Of a stretch of 64,000 nt of DNA, positions 26,105-34,191 are shown piece after piece. Each line of letters opens with the position of its first letter. The stretch's first letter is position 1. The notes beneath the pieces were generated by a model. The model did not search any database, was not told the origin of the DNA, and saw only the letters and a list, made by a program, of their open reading frames with translations. The translations under genes were made by a program, and so were the position numbers. The stretch is from assembly GCA_964586075.1 (NCBI GenBank), contig CAZPGZ010000003.1:92791-156790 (forward strand), read 5' to 3'. The stretch is from JBAZLV01 sp964586075 (lineage in GTDB: Bacteria > Nitrospirota > UBA9217).

Positions 26105-28231
26105 TTAAAATTTATACGCTGCGGAAAGAAACACAACGTTTGCATGGTAGTTTGGATTTGCATATGCGCCTGTTAGAAATGCACCATTGGTGCCGGTTGT
26201 TGCCGGTACGTTTATATAACCATCCCAGGAAGCATCGTTATACGTATAACTTTCATAAGCATATCCCAAAACCATGGTCAGCGGCTTCCAGGGAGTATAT
26301 TTCAACTTTACCATGATAGATCTCAGCGTATAGTCATCCCAAGCGCCCAGATCTATGTTGTCGTTTGTGCGCGTCCCGGCGGGTGTGCCTGCAGCAAGCG
26401 CTGCAGCATTCAGATAGGTTAGGTCAACACTTCCGTTGGATTTTGTATTATTGTATTGGACCTGCAGGGTGAGCTTTTTAGGTACGAGAAGAACCTCGGC
26501 GCTCACCCCGTATGAAAAAGTCCCGTCTTTGATTCTCGCGTCCCAGTTGTAATTGTTGGCATCCTGTGTCGCTCCGTTGGGGTCCGCTCCTGCCGCAGCT
26601 GCAAACCTCCTCTGAAATTGATAGGACTTGGTGTTTTCGTAATCGACATAGGCATTTACTTGAATATTGGCGCCTATGGTATAGCCGGCATCCACATTTG
26701 CCACATGACTAGTGCGTCTTCTGAGACCCAGCATCGTGTCTTGATATGCCGCAAACTTATACTTGTACCCGAGATTTATATCGAGTTTGTCCAGTGGATA
26801 GATATCAAGAGAGGCTTTGTATATATCTCTGGACTGCTCCGTTGCATCGAATCTGCTGATGAATGATGCAATGGCGTTTTCCGTGGTTTGATCAGCAGCG
26901 TACATTTTGTTGAGTACCCCATGATCGGCATTGCGCTCCAGGTGTTCATAGCCGACTTTGGGGGTTATCAGGTCTGACCCCCGCCATTTGAGTTCGGTCA
27001 TATAGCAATTGTCTCTTGTCTCCGGTATATCACCGCGCATTCGGTCGGTTATAACATAACGATAGCCTGTTTGCAGATGGAACTGTGAGGGGAGCTTTAT
27101 TCCCAGATTGATACCGGCAGTATTTTTGTGATAACTGAACAGTTGGTTTGTAAATGGGAGGCCTCCTGCAAAGCCGGCATCTGTTGTTGTTATCTGGTCC
27201 GATGCATTGTGCCGTTCATAGTACTTGTAGTGAATATTTGCTGTGAGAAAAGATACCGGGTTTGAGGTCAGAACAGCCTGGTAATTCTGGGTATCTACTT
27301 GACCATGGAACAGCGCGCTGCTCAGTGTAATGGCCTGTACGGCGGTAGATACATATGAAGAGAACAGGTCCGCCTCAGATGTCGCCCTGGATATCGCAAG
27401 GTTTACATTCAGTTTACTGTTAAGCGGTAATTGGGCACCTCCCCGAAAGGCAATTTTATAATATTGGTTGCTTGGTGGGAGATTCATGGCATCACCGTTT
27501 GGTTGCGGCCCGACAGGATTGTTGAAAAATAATATGTGATTTGCATTGTCGAATGTGCTGTATTCGCCGCTCAAGGATGCAAAAAAAGGCTTTGTAGCAT
27601 ACCCGATTTCTGCGCGAACCATGTCCGTTGTATAATCCACGGGCTGGGGGAGTTCAATAGCAATTCCGCCCGGAGTCGTACCGGCGGCTGAGGTAGGTAT
27701 TGTGCCGGTCCTTTCCTCACGAGAGGCAGTAATGCTGAAATAGAACGGTTTTGGCATTTGGATGGTAAGACCGCCTTCACTGGTTTTTCTTTTAATAAGG
27801 TAATCAAAGTGTGCCCATCCGGATGTGTCCGCAGTTGGCAACGCTGAGATTGTCAAGTTATTGCCTCCGACACCGGTATAAAACGTTTTTGCATCGAAGG
27901 TGAAATTGTGGGGGATTTCATCGTAATCCAAATAGAATTTGAATTTTCCGTACATGCCGCCGTCAATCCGGTAGTGCTGTGTGCTATAGCCGATGTCTGA
28001 AGCCGTTCCTTGCAAAAAGAAGTCATCAGAATCAAACTTCAGACGAAAGCCGCCGTACAGGTCGTTTTTTCTGATGTCGCGGTACTCATTAAACTTTGCC
28101 TTGTCTCCGGATTCGTTAGTAATGACGCCGGTGGCATTCATTTCTCCTTCAAAAGTGCCGTCCGCTGCGAGGGTGGGGAAGGCCTGCAGAAAGATCATCC
28201 CCAACGTCAAAAGAATTCGTTTTGACTTCAT
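26105..28231 (-). CDS. MtrB/PioB-family outer-membrane barrel for a decahaem cytochrome
   Basis: A 708-residue outer-membrane protein. After a signal peptide ending near TLAAD, the chain consists of long amphipathic strands separated by polar loops and ends in AAYKF, an aromatic outer-membrane sorting end. This matches the 26-28-strand MtrB/PioB barrel that sheathes a periplasmic decahaem cytochrome and lets electrons cross the outer membrane. The N-terminal CxxC of Shewanella MtrB is missing. It lies 12 bp behind the decahaem cytochrome gene, as in mtrAB and pioAB operons. No extracellular MtrC/OmcA-type cytochrome is in the window. Confidence 0.9.
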   Translation of the reverse strand: MKSKRILLTLGMIFLQAFPTLAADGTFEGEMNATGVITNESGDKAKFNEYRDIRKNDLYGGFRLKFDSDDFFLQGTASDIGYSTQHYRIDGGMYGKFKFYLDYDEIPHNFTFDAKTFYTGVGGNNLTISALPTADTSGWAHFDYLIKRKTSEGGLTIQMPKPFYFSITASREERTGTIPTSAAGTTPGGIAIELPQPVDYTTDMVRAEIGYATKPFFASLSGEYSTFDNANHILFFNNPVGPQPNGDAMNLPPSNQYYKIAFRGGAQLPLNSKLNVNLAISRATSEADLFSSYVSTAVQAITLSSALFHGQVDTQNYQAVLTSNPVSFLTANIHYKYYERHNASDQITTTDAGFAGGLPFTNQLFSYHKNTAGINLGIKLPSQFHLQTGYRYVITDRMRGDIPETRDNCYMTELKWRGSDLITPKVGYEHLERNADHGVLNKMYAADQTTENAIASFISRFDATEQSRDIYKASLDIYPLDKLDINLGYKYKFAAYQDTMLGLRRRTSHVANVDAGYTIGANIQVNAYVDYENTKSYQFQRRFAAAAGADPNGATQDANNYNWDARIKDGTFSYGVSAEVLLVPKKLTLQVQYNNTKSNGSVDLTYLNAAALAAGTPAGTRTNDNIDLGAWDDYTLRSIMVKLKYTPWKPLTMVLGYAYESYTYNDASWDGYINVPATTGTNGAFLTGAYANPNYHANVVFLSAAYKF

Positions 28232-28243
28232 GGCGCGTTCCCC

Positions 28244-29233
28244 CTATCTCACAAAATGCAGTCCTCGTGCAGAAGGACCGTTGCTGCCGTGTATCGTCGA
28301 ATGACAGTTCAGGCAGCTTCGTGCAATCAGCCTGTTTTTCCCGCTGGTTGCAGCTCCTGGAAAAGTTTCAAATGACGTGTACGGCGTGCTCGGGTGCTGG
28401 GTCCACTCGTGGCAATTCTGGCAGAGCAGAGGCGTTCTGGACGTCAACAATTTTGAATGGTTGCTGCCGTGAGGCGTATGACAATTCAGGCAGTTCTCCT
28501 CCACGGGCGGATGCTCCCACATAAAAGGGCCTCTTTTTTCCGCATGACACTTATAGCAAAGTTCATTTACGGAATCCGCTTTTACCATTTTTTTGCCGAA
28601 TTCTCCATGGGTGTTGTGACAGCTCGAGCACCTGATTTTGCCTTCTTTGATAGGATGATGCGATTGTCTGAACGATTGAGCCCGGATGTCTTTATGGCAT
28701 TCAAAGCACAGGACTGACTGGTCGGCCTTGAGGTATTTCGGATTGCGGCCGTGTACCGTATGGCAGTCACTACAGGCCACATTTTCATTTTTATGTCTGC
28801 TCATATTCCAGGAAGCCAGGTTTTTTGTTTCTTCATGACAGGACAGACATTTTGCAGACTTTGTCTGCTGGTCCGTTTTTTTGCCGAAATCGAATATATC
28901 CACTCCGCGCCCGCCGCCTTTTTCCACATGTTTTGCACCGGGGCCGTGGCAGGTTTCGCAGGCTTCTTTGTACTCCGGCCCCTGTACATCTTTCTTTGCG
29001 TGGATTGTTCTGGCGTAACTTGCATACTGGTTTTCATGACATCCCTTGCAGGTTGCAGCTCCGATGTATTCTTTCTGATTGTCCGCTATTGCGGTTTTAG
29101 GGGCAGCAGCGTCGGTTTGAGCAAAAAAAGCGGCTGGTGCGGCGGATACCATCACAGTGGTGCTGAATGCCAGGGTAAGCGAGAGCAGCAGTGCAAAAAA
29201 AATCAAGAACAGAAAAATACGTTTGTCCCCCAT
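28244..29233 (-). CDS. DmsE/MtrA/PioA-type decahaem cytochrome c
   Basis: A 329-residue exported cytochrome. Signal peptide spans about residues 1-32. Ten CxxCH haem sites follow: CKGCH, CETCH, CLSCH, CSDCH, CFECH, CSSCH, CYKCH, CLNCH, CQNCH, CLNCH, the expected count for MtrA/DmsE. It would span the periplasm and barrel as the wire of a porin-cytochrome conduit. The DmsE label comes from DMSO respiration operons, but no dmsA or dmsB is nearby, so the partner substrate is open. Ribosome binding site GAGGAGG six bases before ATG. Middle gene of the operon. Confidence 0.93.
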   Translation of the reverse strand: MGDKRIFLFLIFFALLLSLTLAFSTTVMVSAAPAAFFAQTDAAAPKTAIADNQKEYIGAATCKGCHENQYASYARTIHAKKDVQGPEYKEACETCHGPGAKHVEKGGGRGVDIFDFGKKTDQQTKSAKCLSCHEETKNLASWNMSRHKNENVACSDCHTVHGRNPKYLKADQSVLCFECHKDIRAQSFRQSHHPIKEGKIRCSSCHNTHGEFGKKMVKADSVNELCYKCHAEKRGPFMWEHPPVEENCLNCHTPHGSNHSKLLTSRTPLLCQNCHEWTQHPSTPYTSFETFPGAATSGKNRLIARSCLNCHSTIHGSNGPSARGLHFVR

Positions 29234-29275
29234 GGAATGCCTCCTCAGGAACGGAATCAGAAACGGATAGTCGGT

Positions 29276-30106
29276 TTATTGCTGCTTCACCATGACCAGA
29301 CGAAAGCCGAGCGCTGGATGACCGAATGCGGGGCTGAGCCCTACACGATGAGAGCTCCGTACTCCGAGAGGCCCGTTGCTCCAGCCACCGCCGCGCATTA
29401 CCCGGTATTCACCGGATCCTTCATACACGGGATTGTTCTTGGAAAGCCTCGTGTATGCTCCGCTGTTGTAAACATCTTCACACCATTCCCATACATTGCC
29501 GAGCATGTCGTAAATGCCGTAGCCGTTCGGCTTAAAGCTGCCTACAGGGGCCGAGACGGCGTAGCCGTCATCGCAAACGTGGACGGTCCACCGGGGCCAG
29601 CGTTTCTTTGCCGTCAGGTCCGCTACATTCGCGAATGCGCAGGCATCGTCGGGATTGTTGCCCCAGAACCTGCTGGTTTTCGTGCCTGCTCGTGCAGCAT
29701 ATTCCCATTCAGCTTCCGTAGGAAGCCGGTATGCAAGCCCTGTTTTTTTCGACAGCCATTTTGCAAAGACAACAGCATCTTCCCAAGAGACATTAACAAC
29801 AGGCTGCTGCTCTCCGTTCAGTGTCAAATTCTCGTATTTTCCACTGTTGTGCTCTGGTCTGAATTTCCTGAATTGAGCGTTGGTAATTTCATATTTCCCG
29901 ATATAAAAATCACCAACGCATGTTTCGTGAGTCGGTTTTTCATTTGCGTCGCCATCCCCGGATATATCACCCATCTCAAAACAACCTCCTTTGATGAATA
30001 CCATCTCTATACCCGGCTGAATTGTTTCTGGGTTGATTGTCGAAGCAAAGAAAGAAATTGTGATGAAAGTGATTGACAGGATTAGCCATTTCCAAGGTGA
30101 GGACAT
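29276..30106 (-). CDS. Exported SUMF1/FGE-sulfatase-fold protein lacking catalytic cysteines
   Basis: A 276-residue protein with an N-terminal hydrophobic export segment followed by a SUMF1 domain: FIKGGCFEMGD, VVNVSWEDAVVFAKWLS, LPTEAEWEYAARAG, NVWEWCEDVY and the closing RVMRGGGWSNGPLGVRSSHR...GFRLV. True formylglycine-generating enzymes need two cysteines in the last block (GGSxxC...C); here those positions read N and V, so FGE activity is unlikely. It lies 42 bp upstream of the decahaem cytochrome, as first gene of the operon. A scaffold or maturation role for the conduit is possible (inference). AGGAGG precedes ATG. Confidence 0.88.
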   Translation of the reverse strand: MSSPWKWLILSITFITISFFASTINPETIQPGIEMVFIKGGCFEMGDISGDGDANEKPTHETCVGDFYIGKYEITNAQFRKFRPEHNSGKYENLTLNGEQQPVVNVSWEDAVVFAKWLSKKTGLAYRLPTEAEWEYAARAGTKTSRFWGNNPDDACAFANVADLTAKKRWPRWTVHVCDDGYAVSAPVGSFKPNGYGIYDMLGNVWEWCEDVYNSGAYTRLSKNNPVYEGSGEYRVMRGGGWSNGPLGVRSSHRVGLSPAFGHPALGFRLVMVKQQ

Positions 30107-30535
30107 TTCGTGCCTCCTTTATTATAAGGACTTTTCTGGCGGCTGCTCCTTTGGTATTCAAAAATTATTATGATTATATAGAAGTCCTTTAAAAGTCCTT
30201 CCAGAAGAGGTGATTAGTGTCGCGATTTAATGACGCTCGTTGCTTGATTTCTAATTTAGTATAGCAAAATGATAATTATTTTAATGAGAAGACTTGCAAA
30301 GTGTAACTTATGTTGGATGTGTATTATGCTAATGATGTATGGAAAGTCTCTACAGGAAAAATACGATCAATGCTGATAGGAGGTGAAAAAAAACGGTAAT
30401 GGTGGTTGCTGACAGAGGCTACAAGGTTAATTATCGGTGAGCATTTATTGCTTGTTGTCGATACTATACTGGGGAACGTCAGATTCCTGTTGAAAAGATT
30501 TTTGTCATTTTATCCTGCAGAAATAAAAAACCGAG
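30107..30535. other. Intergenic region upstream of the electron-conduit operon
   Basis: About 430 bp. AAGGACTTTT (30126-30135) recurs inverted as AAAAGTCCTT (30191-30200), with another AAGTCCTTT at 30182-30190; these could be binding sites for a regulator of the minus-strand operon. The rest is AT-rich with no supported gene. Confidence 0.45.
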
Positions 30536-31081
30536 CTACTCTCTCTGGAGAACAATCGGAAGTTGTGCTTTATCTTGCAAGGCATCCAGCGCTCGGTTTC
30601 CGAACAACTCCACACCCAGGTCTTCCTTTCCAACCATTTCCTCGATATCAATTCTGATGATTTCCGTTAGCCGCAGTTTGTCTTCAGGAAATTCCGCTCG
30701 AAAACCATCCGGCTGATATTTCTGCATGAGCTGTGTGAGCGCGTATATCCTCTCAGATTCGTCATGAACGATATGCGCTTTGCCTCTGATGATCACACTT
30801 TGGTAAAGATAGTGGGCCTTGCAGGGGCTCCCTTTGCTTCTGACGAGAGCGATGGGCAGATCCACCTCGAAACATACGCAATTATTTCGATTGATGTCAT
30901 CTATTTTCTCTCCGGATCGGGCGCTGTGGAAAAAGATTTTTCCGTCCTGATACGCGAAGTTAAGCGGTTTTATTATAGGATAACCGTCTCTGCCTGTGGT
31001 CCCTAATCTGCCGACAGGGCAGGTATTCAGCAAAGCAATCATGGTTTCCTTTGTTTTGATCTCCTTTTTCGCCTGTCTCAA
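30536..31081 (-). CDS. Pyridoxamine 5'-phosphate oxidase-family flavoprotein
   Basis: About 181 residues, a split-barrel FMN protein of the PPOX/nitroimidazole-resistance type. Key blocks are CPVGRLGTTGRDGYPIIKPLNFAY, KIFFHSARSGEKIDDI and CFEVD, followed by SVIIRGKAHIV. Such proteins bind FMN and often reduce small nitro or quinone compounds. I set the start at a TTG (31081), seven bases behind AAGGAG; the open frame extends to 31285 but that region is poorly conserved in type. Divergent from the next gene. Confidence 0.83.
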   Translation of the reverse strand: MRQAKKEIKTKETMIALLNTCPVGRLGTTGRDGYPIIKPLNFAYQDGKIFFHSARSGEKIDDINRNNCVCFEVDLPIALVRSKGSPCKAHYLYQSVIIRGKAHIVHDESERIYALTQLMQKYQPDGFRAEFPEDKLRLTEIIRIDIEEMVGKEDLGVELFGNRALDALQDKAQLPIVLQRE

Positions 31082-31344
31082 TACTTTTCTCCTTTGCAGA
31101 AAAATATGGTCTGCCCTGCGCAATTCGGCCAAACTATAGATCACTTTACGGTACCGGTCAAGCTGATTTCGATCCAACCCCGGAGGTGTTTGGCTTTTTA
31201 CTCCATATCGAGTTTCGAATATTCCGATATCAAGAAGTGATTTGCAGAAAAATAAATATAAATAAATCATATTCGCTCTTGCCAAAATGATGACCGGAGA
31301 TTTATAATATTCCGGTTATTTGATTTTCGGGAGGGATGTGCATC

Positions 31345-32337
31345 GTGAATGCAGTTGCTCTTATTTCCGGCGGCTTGGACAGCATTCTTGCGGCAAAGGT
31401 CGTCATGGAGCAGGGGTTTTCGGTAACCGGACTTTATTGTACGTCGGTTTTTTCGAAAAGCTTCGGCAATGAAACTGAAACCCATGCTGTTCGTGTCTCG
31501 AAGGCAATCGGGCTTGATCTCCGCATTATTACGATGGGGCAGGATTATCTTGATCTTATTCGGAGCCCGATGCACGGGTACGGTAAAAATGTGAACCCCT
31601 GCATCGACTGCAAGATATTCATGCTGAAAAAGGCCAAGGAAGTCATGCAAGAGCTGGATGCGCCCTTTGTTATAACCGGAGAGGTTCTGGGGCAGAGGCC
31701 CATGTCTCAGCGCCGTGACGCCCTGCATATCATTGAACGTGACGCGGACATGCGGGGCATGGTGCTCCGTCCTCTTTCCGCCACGCTCCTTCCCCCGACA
31801 AAAGCCGAACATCAGGGCATCATTAGCCGCGAAAAGCTTCTCGGAATCAGCGGCCGGTCACGGAGCGTGCAACTCCAGCTTGCCGAACGATATGGAATCC
31901 GGGGGTTTGCCACACCTGCCGGCGGGTGTCTTCTCACCGATAAAAATTTTTCCGACAAATTGCGCGATCTTTTTGCCGACAAACAGGAGGTCGCTGAAAG
32001 CGATATCCGTCTGCTGACCGTGGGGCGCCACTATCGCATGGACACGGGTGTAAAGATCGTCCTCGGCCGGGACAACAACGAAAATAATCTGCTGATGTCG
32101 CTTGCTCCGAATGGCTATCATCTCTTTACTCCGCACGGTTTCCCCGGGCCCGTGGCCTTGCTGAGCGGCGAACCATCTCAGGATTTAAAGCAGACCGTAG
32201 GACGGCTTATCATTACATACAGCAAGCACATTCCCGGGCGCACCTATAACATCCAGTACGGCAATGAGATCTTCAACCCTGGAGAACCGCTGCCGATCAA
32301 TGATACCCGGCTGCGGCGGCTCGGCACGGACGCTTAA
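31345..32337 (+). CDS. PP-loop ATPase, tRNA thiolation (MnmA/ThiI)-like
   Basis: About 330 residues. The N-terminal PP-loop SGGLDS (8-13, after VNAVALI) binds ATP and adenylates a substrate. NPCIDCK (about 89-95) provides a CxxC resembling sulfurtransferase active sites, and FATPAGGCLLTD adds another Cys. This is the group often annotated as tRNA (5-methylaminomethyl-2-thiouridylate)-methyltransferase, related to MnmA and ThiI, but true MnmA is different in its C-terminal half. The actual thiolated substrate is unknown. GTG at 31345 is chosen because GGGAGGG ends at 31335, leaving a 9-base spacing; the ATG at 31336 would be too close. Confidence 0.78.
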   Translation: MNAVALISGGLDSILAAKVVMEQGFSVTGLYCTSVFSKSFGNETETHAVRVSKAIGLDLRIITMGQDYLDLIRSPMHGYGKNVNPCIDCKIFMLKKAKEVMQELDAPFVITGEVLGQRPMSQRRDALHIIERDADMRGMVLRPLSATLLPPTKAEHQGIISREKLLGISGRSRSVQLQLAERYGIRGFATPAGGCLLTDKNFSDKLRDLFADKQEVAESDIRLLTVGRHYRMDTGVKIVLGRDNNENNLLMSLAPNGYHLFTPHGFPGPVALLSGEPSQDLKQTVGRLIITYSKHIPGRTYNIQYGNEIFNPGEPLPINDTRLRRLGTDA

Positions 32338-32482
32338 AAATCACCCATTGCAGTGAAAACCGCGCGCTCCGTCCATCCGGGCACATACCTTTTCCAGAGC
32401 CCTTATAATACCTGAGAACCGTGATACAATAGTAAATATCGGATGTTCCGTCTTGCATTCTATCTTCTTCAACGAGGCCCGT

Positions 32483-33568
32483 ATGCCGCAGATTGGCATC
32501 AAGGCAGTGGAGAAATATTTAGAATCCTATTATGCAAAATCCGTGCATCTGCTTTCCATGACGGTAAAAGGAGGGCAGGCTACCCCCGGTGATCTCAAAA
32601 CATTCGGATATGGTTCTCCGCTCTTTCTGGAATATGAAGTGTCCGGCGAACGAAAAAAAGCCGTACTCGAAACCATGGAGCCATCGTCATACGGGCACGA
32701 TCATTTCTCGGACAGGGCCCAGTCCATTCTGTGGGAGCACTCCGCGTTTAACAACCTTCCCCGCCACGTCCGGTCTCTTGACTGCGGCGCATTTCTGCCT
32801 TCCGGAGAAATTATCTCCACAGGCCGCGCCCAGGAGTTTTTTCTCCTCACCGAATTCGCCGAAGGAGAAATGTATTGTAAGGACCTCGACCGCATCAGAC
32901 ACACAAATACCGCCTCAGAGCAGGACTGCACAAGAGTGCTTGCGCTTTCGAATTACCTCGCGGAAATTCATAGCCTAAAAAGCGACATTCCCGGGCTTTA
33001 CACGAGACGCATCCGGGAACTTCTGGGACACGGAGAGTGCATCATGGGTCTGATCGACAACTATCCGCAAACGTCTGGATTCATTGATCAACCGCTTCTT
33101 CGCACGGTCGAACTGGCATGCGTGGACTGGCGCTGGCGCATCAAACATCGTACCCATCGCCTTAGCCGCGTTCATGGAGATTTCCATCCCTGGAATATTC
33201 TGTTCAGGGAAGATGTGGATTTTACGGTCCTTGACCGCTCCCGGGGAGAATGGGGCGACCCCGCGGACGACGTGACGAGCCTCTCCATCAATTACCTTTT
33301 TTCTTCACTGGTACGTTCAGGAGCGTTCGAAGGTCCCTTGAGAAAAATGTTTGATCTTTTCTGGAAGAACTATCTTGATAAGACACAGGACCATGAGATA
33401 TGCGAGGTCGTCGCTCCGTTTTATGCCTGGCGCGGATTGGTGATTGCGAGTCCCGGCTGGTATCCACATCTTCCGGCCGGCGTACGCAGGTCTCTTTTTA
33501 ATTTTATCAAGAATGTGCTCGCGTCTGATCGTTTTGATTCTCAGGATATGGACAGGTACCTTGAATGA
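32483..33568 (+). CDS. APH-fold phosphotransferase
   Basis: A 361-residue protein kinase-like phosphotransferase. The catalytic loop VHGDFHPWNILF (about 229-240) is intact; the metal-binding segment reads VLDRSRGEWGDPADDV (DxD-type, first Asp preserved). The N-terminal lobe is less clear. The family includes aminoglycoside, choline and homoserine kinases; the substrate cannot be told. It overlaps the APS-kinase-like gene by the ATGA-type junction (33565-33568), so the two are translationally coupled and probably act on one pathway. I use ATG 32483, behind GAGG, not the further upstream in-frame TTG. Confidence 0.8.
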   Translation: MPQIGIKAVEKYLESYYAKSVHLLSMTVKGGQATPGDLKTFGYGSPLFLEYEVSGERKKAVLETMEPSSYGHDHFSDRAQSILWEHSAFNNLPRHVRSLDCGAFLPSGEIISTGRAQEFFLLTEFAEGEMYCKDLDRIRHTNTASEQDCTRVLALSNYLAEIHSLKSDIPGLYTRRIRELLGHGECIMGLIDNYPQTSGFIDQPLLRTVELACVDWRWRIKHRTHRLSRVHGDFHPWNILFREDVDFTVLDRSRGEWGDPADDVTSLSINYLFSSLVRSGAFEGPLRKMFDLFWKNYLDKTQDHEICEVVAPFYAWRGLVIASPGWYPHLPAGVRRSLFNFIKNVLASDRFDSQDMDRYLE

Positions 33569-34092
33569 ACGCTGTGCCAGCTTTCGCAGTATGGATAACA
33601 GGCCTCCCCGCGTCGGGAAAAACCTCGATAACCCGGGAAGTCGTGAAGGAACTGGAAAGATCCGGGATTCATGCAGTCGTGCTTGAGTCGGATGAGATGA
33701 GACGCATCCTTACGCCTGAGCCTACCTACCGTGAAGAGGAGCGCGACTGGTTCTATACCAAGCTTGCCCAGATCGGTTCCCTGATTGTCAGGCAGGGGAT
33801 TCCCGTTGTGTACGACGCTACCGCAAATAAACGATTGTATCGCGATTATGCGCGATCATTGACCCCGAAATTTGCAGAAGTTTTTGTACGATGCCCGCTT
33901 GCCGTATGCGTGGAGCGGGATCCAAAAGGTATATACCGAGATGCGGCAGTTGGAAAAAACAGCACCGTACCGGGGCTGCAAACAGCCTATGAGCAACCCG
34001 GCAGCCCGGAAGTAGTGCTGGACGGAGAGGGCTCTCCTGAGGAAAACGCCCTTCTCGTTCTGCAGAAATTGAAAACACTGCACTACATCTGA
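33565..34092 (+). CDS. Adenylylsulfate kinase-like P-loop kinase
   Basis: A 175-residue P-loop kinase. Walker A is GLPASGKTS (11-19). The region CPLAVCVERDPKGIYRDA with the later YEQPGSPEVVLDGE is typical of the APS kinase (CysC) family. However, the family's usual DGDNVRHGL is replaced by ESDEMRRIL, as in paralogues that phosphorylate other substrates. Coupled to the upstream APH-fold gene. No ATP sulfurylase lies nearby, so sulfate assimilation is uncertain. A bidirectional terminator follows. Confidence 0.8.
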   Translation: MNAVPAFAVWITGLPASGKTSITREVVKELERSGIHAVVLESDEMRRILTPEPTYREEERDWFYTKLAQIGSLIVRQGIPVVYDATANKRLYRDYARSLTPKFAEVFVRCPLAVCVERDPKGIYRDAAVGKNSTVPGLQTAYEQPGSPEVVLDGEGSPEENALLVLQKLKTLHYI

Positions 34093-34135
34093 TGCCTGAA
34101 TCCGTTCCCGTTCACGATGTGGTATCAAGGCATAA

Positions 34136-34167
34136 AAAAAGCTGTTCTCTGGTGAGAACAGCTTTTT
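34136..34167. terminator. Bidirectional terminator
   Basis: AAAAAGCTGTTCTC (34136-34149) pairs with GAGAACAGCTTTTT (34154-34167) around a 4-base loop, with A-run and T-run on the two sides, between convergent genes. Confidence 0.93.
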
Positions 34168-34191
34168 AGCTTCCGACTTTTGATTTCTCAG

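Noticed and set aside
28244..29233. DMSO reductase electron-transfer subunit
   Set aside because: DmsE is only the family name; no molybdopterin DmsA or DmsB is encoded in the window.
28751..30076. Long plus-strand frame (441 codons) opposite the decahaem cytochrome and SUMF1 genes
   Set aside because: Antisense to two clear genes; the Cys/Phe-rich product results from the complement of CxxCH codons.
29276..30106. Formylglycine-generating (sulfatase-activating) enzyme
   Set aside because: The fold is present but both catalytic cysteines are missing and no sulfatase is nearby.
33565..34092. Sulfate assimilation locus
   Set aside because: Only an APS-kinase-like gene is present; the substrate motif is altered and no sulfurylase or PAPS reductase is nearby.
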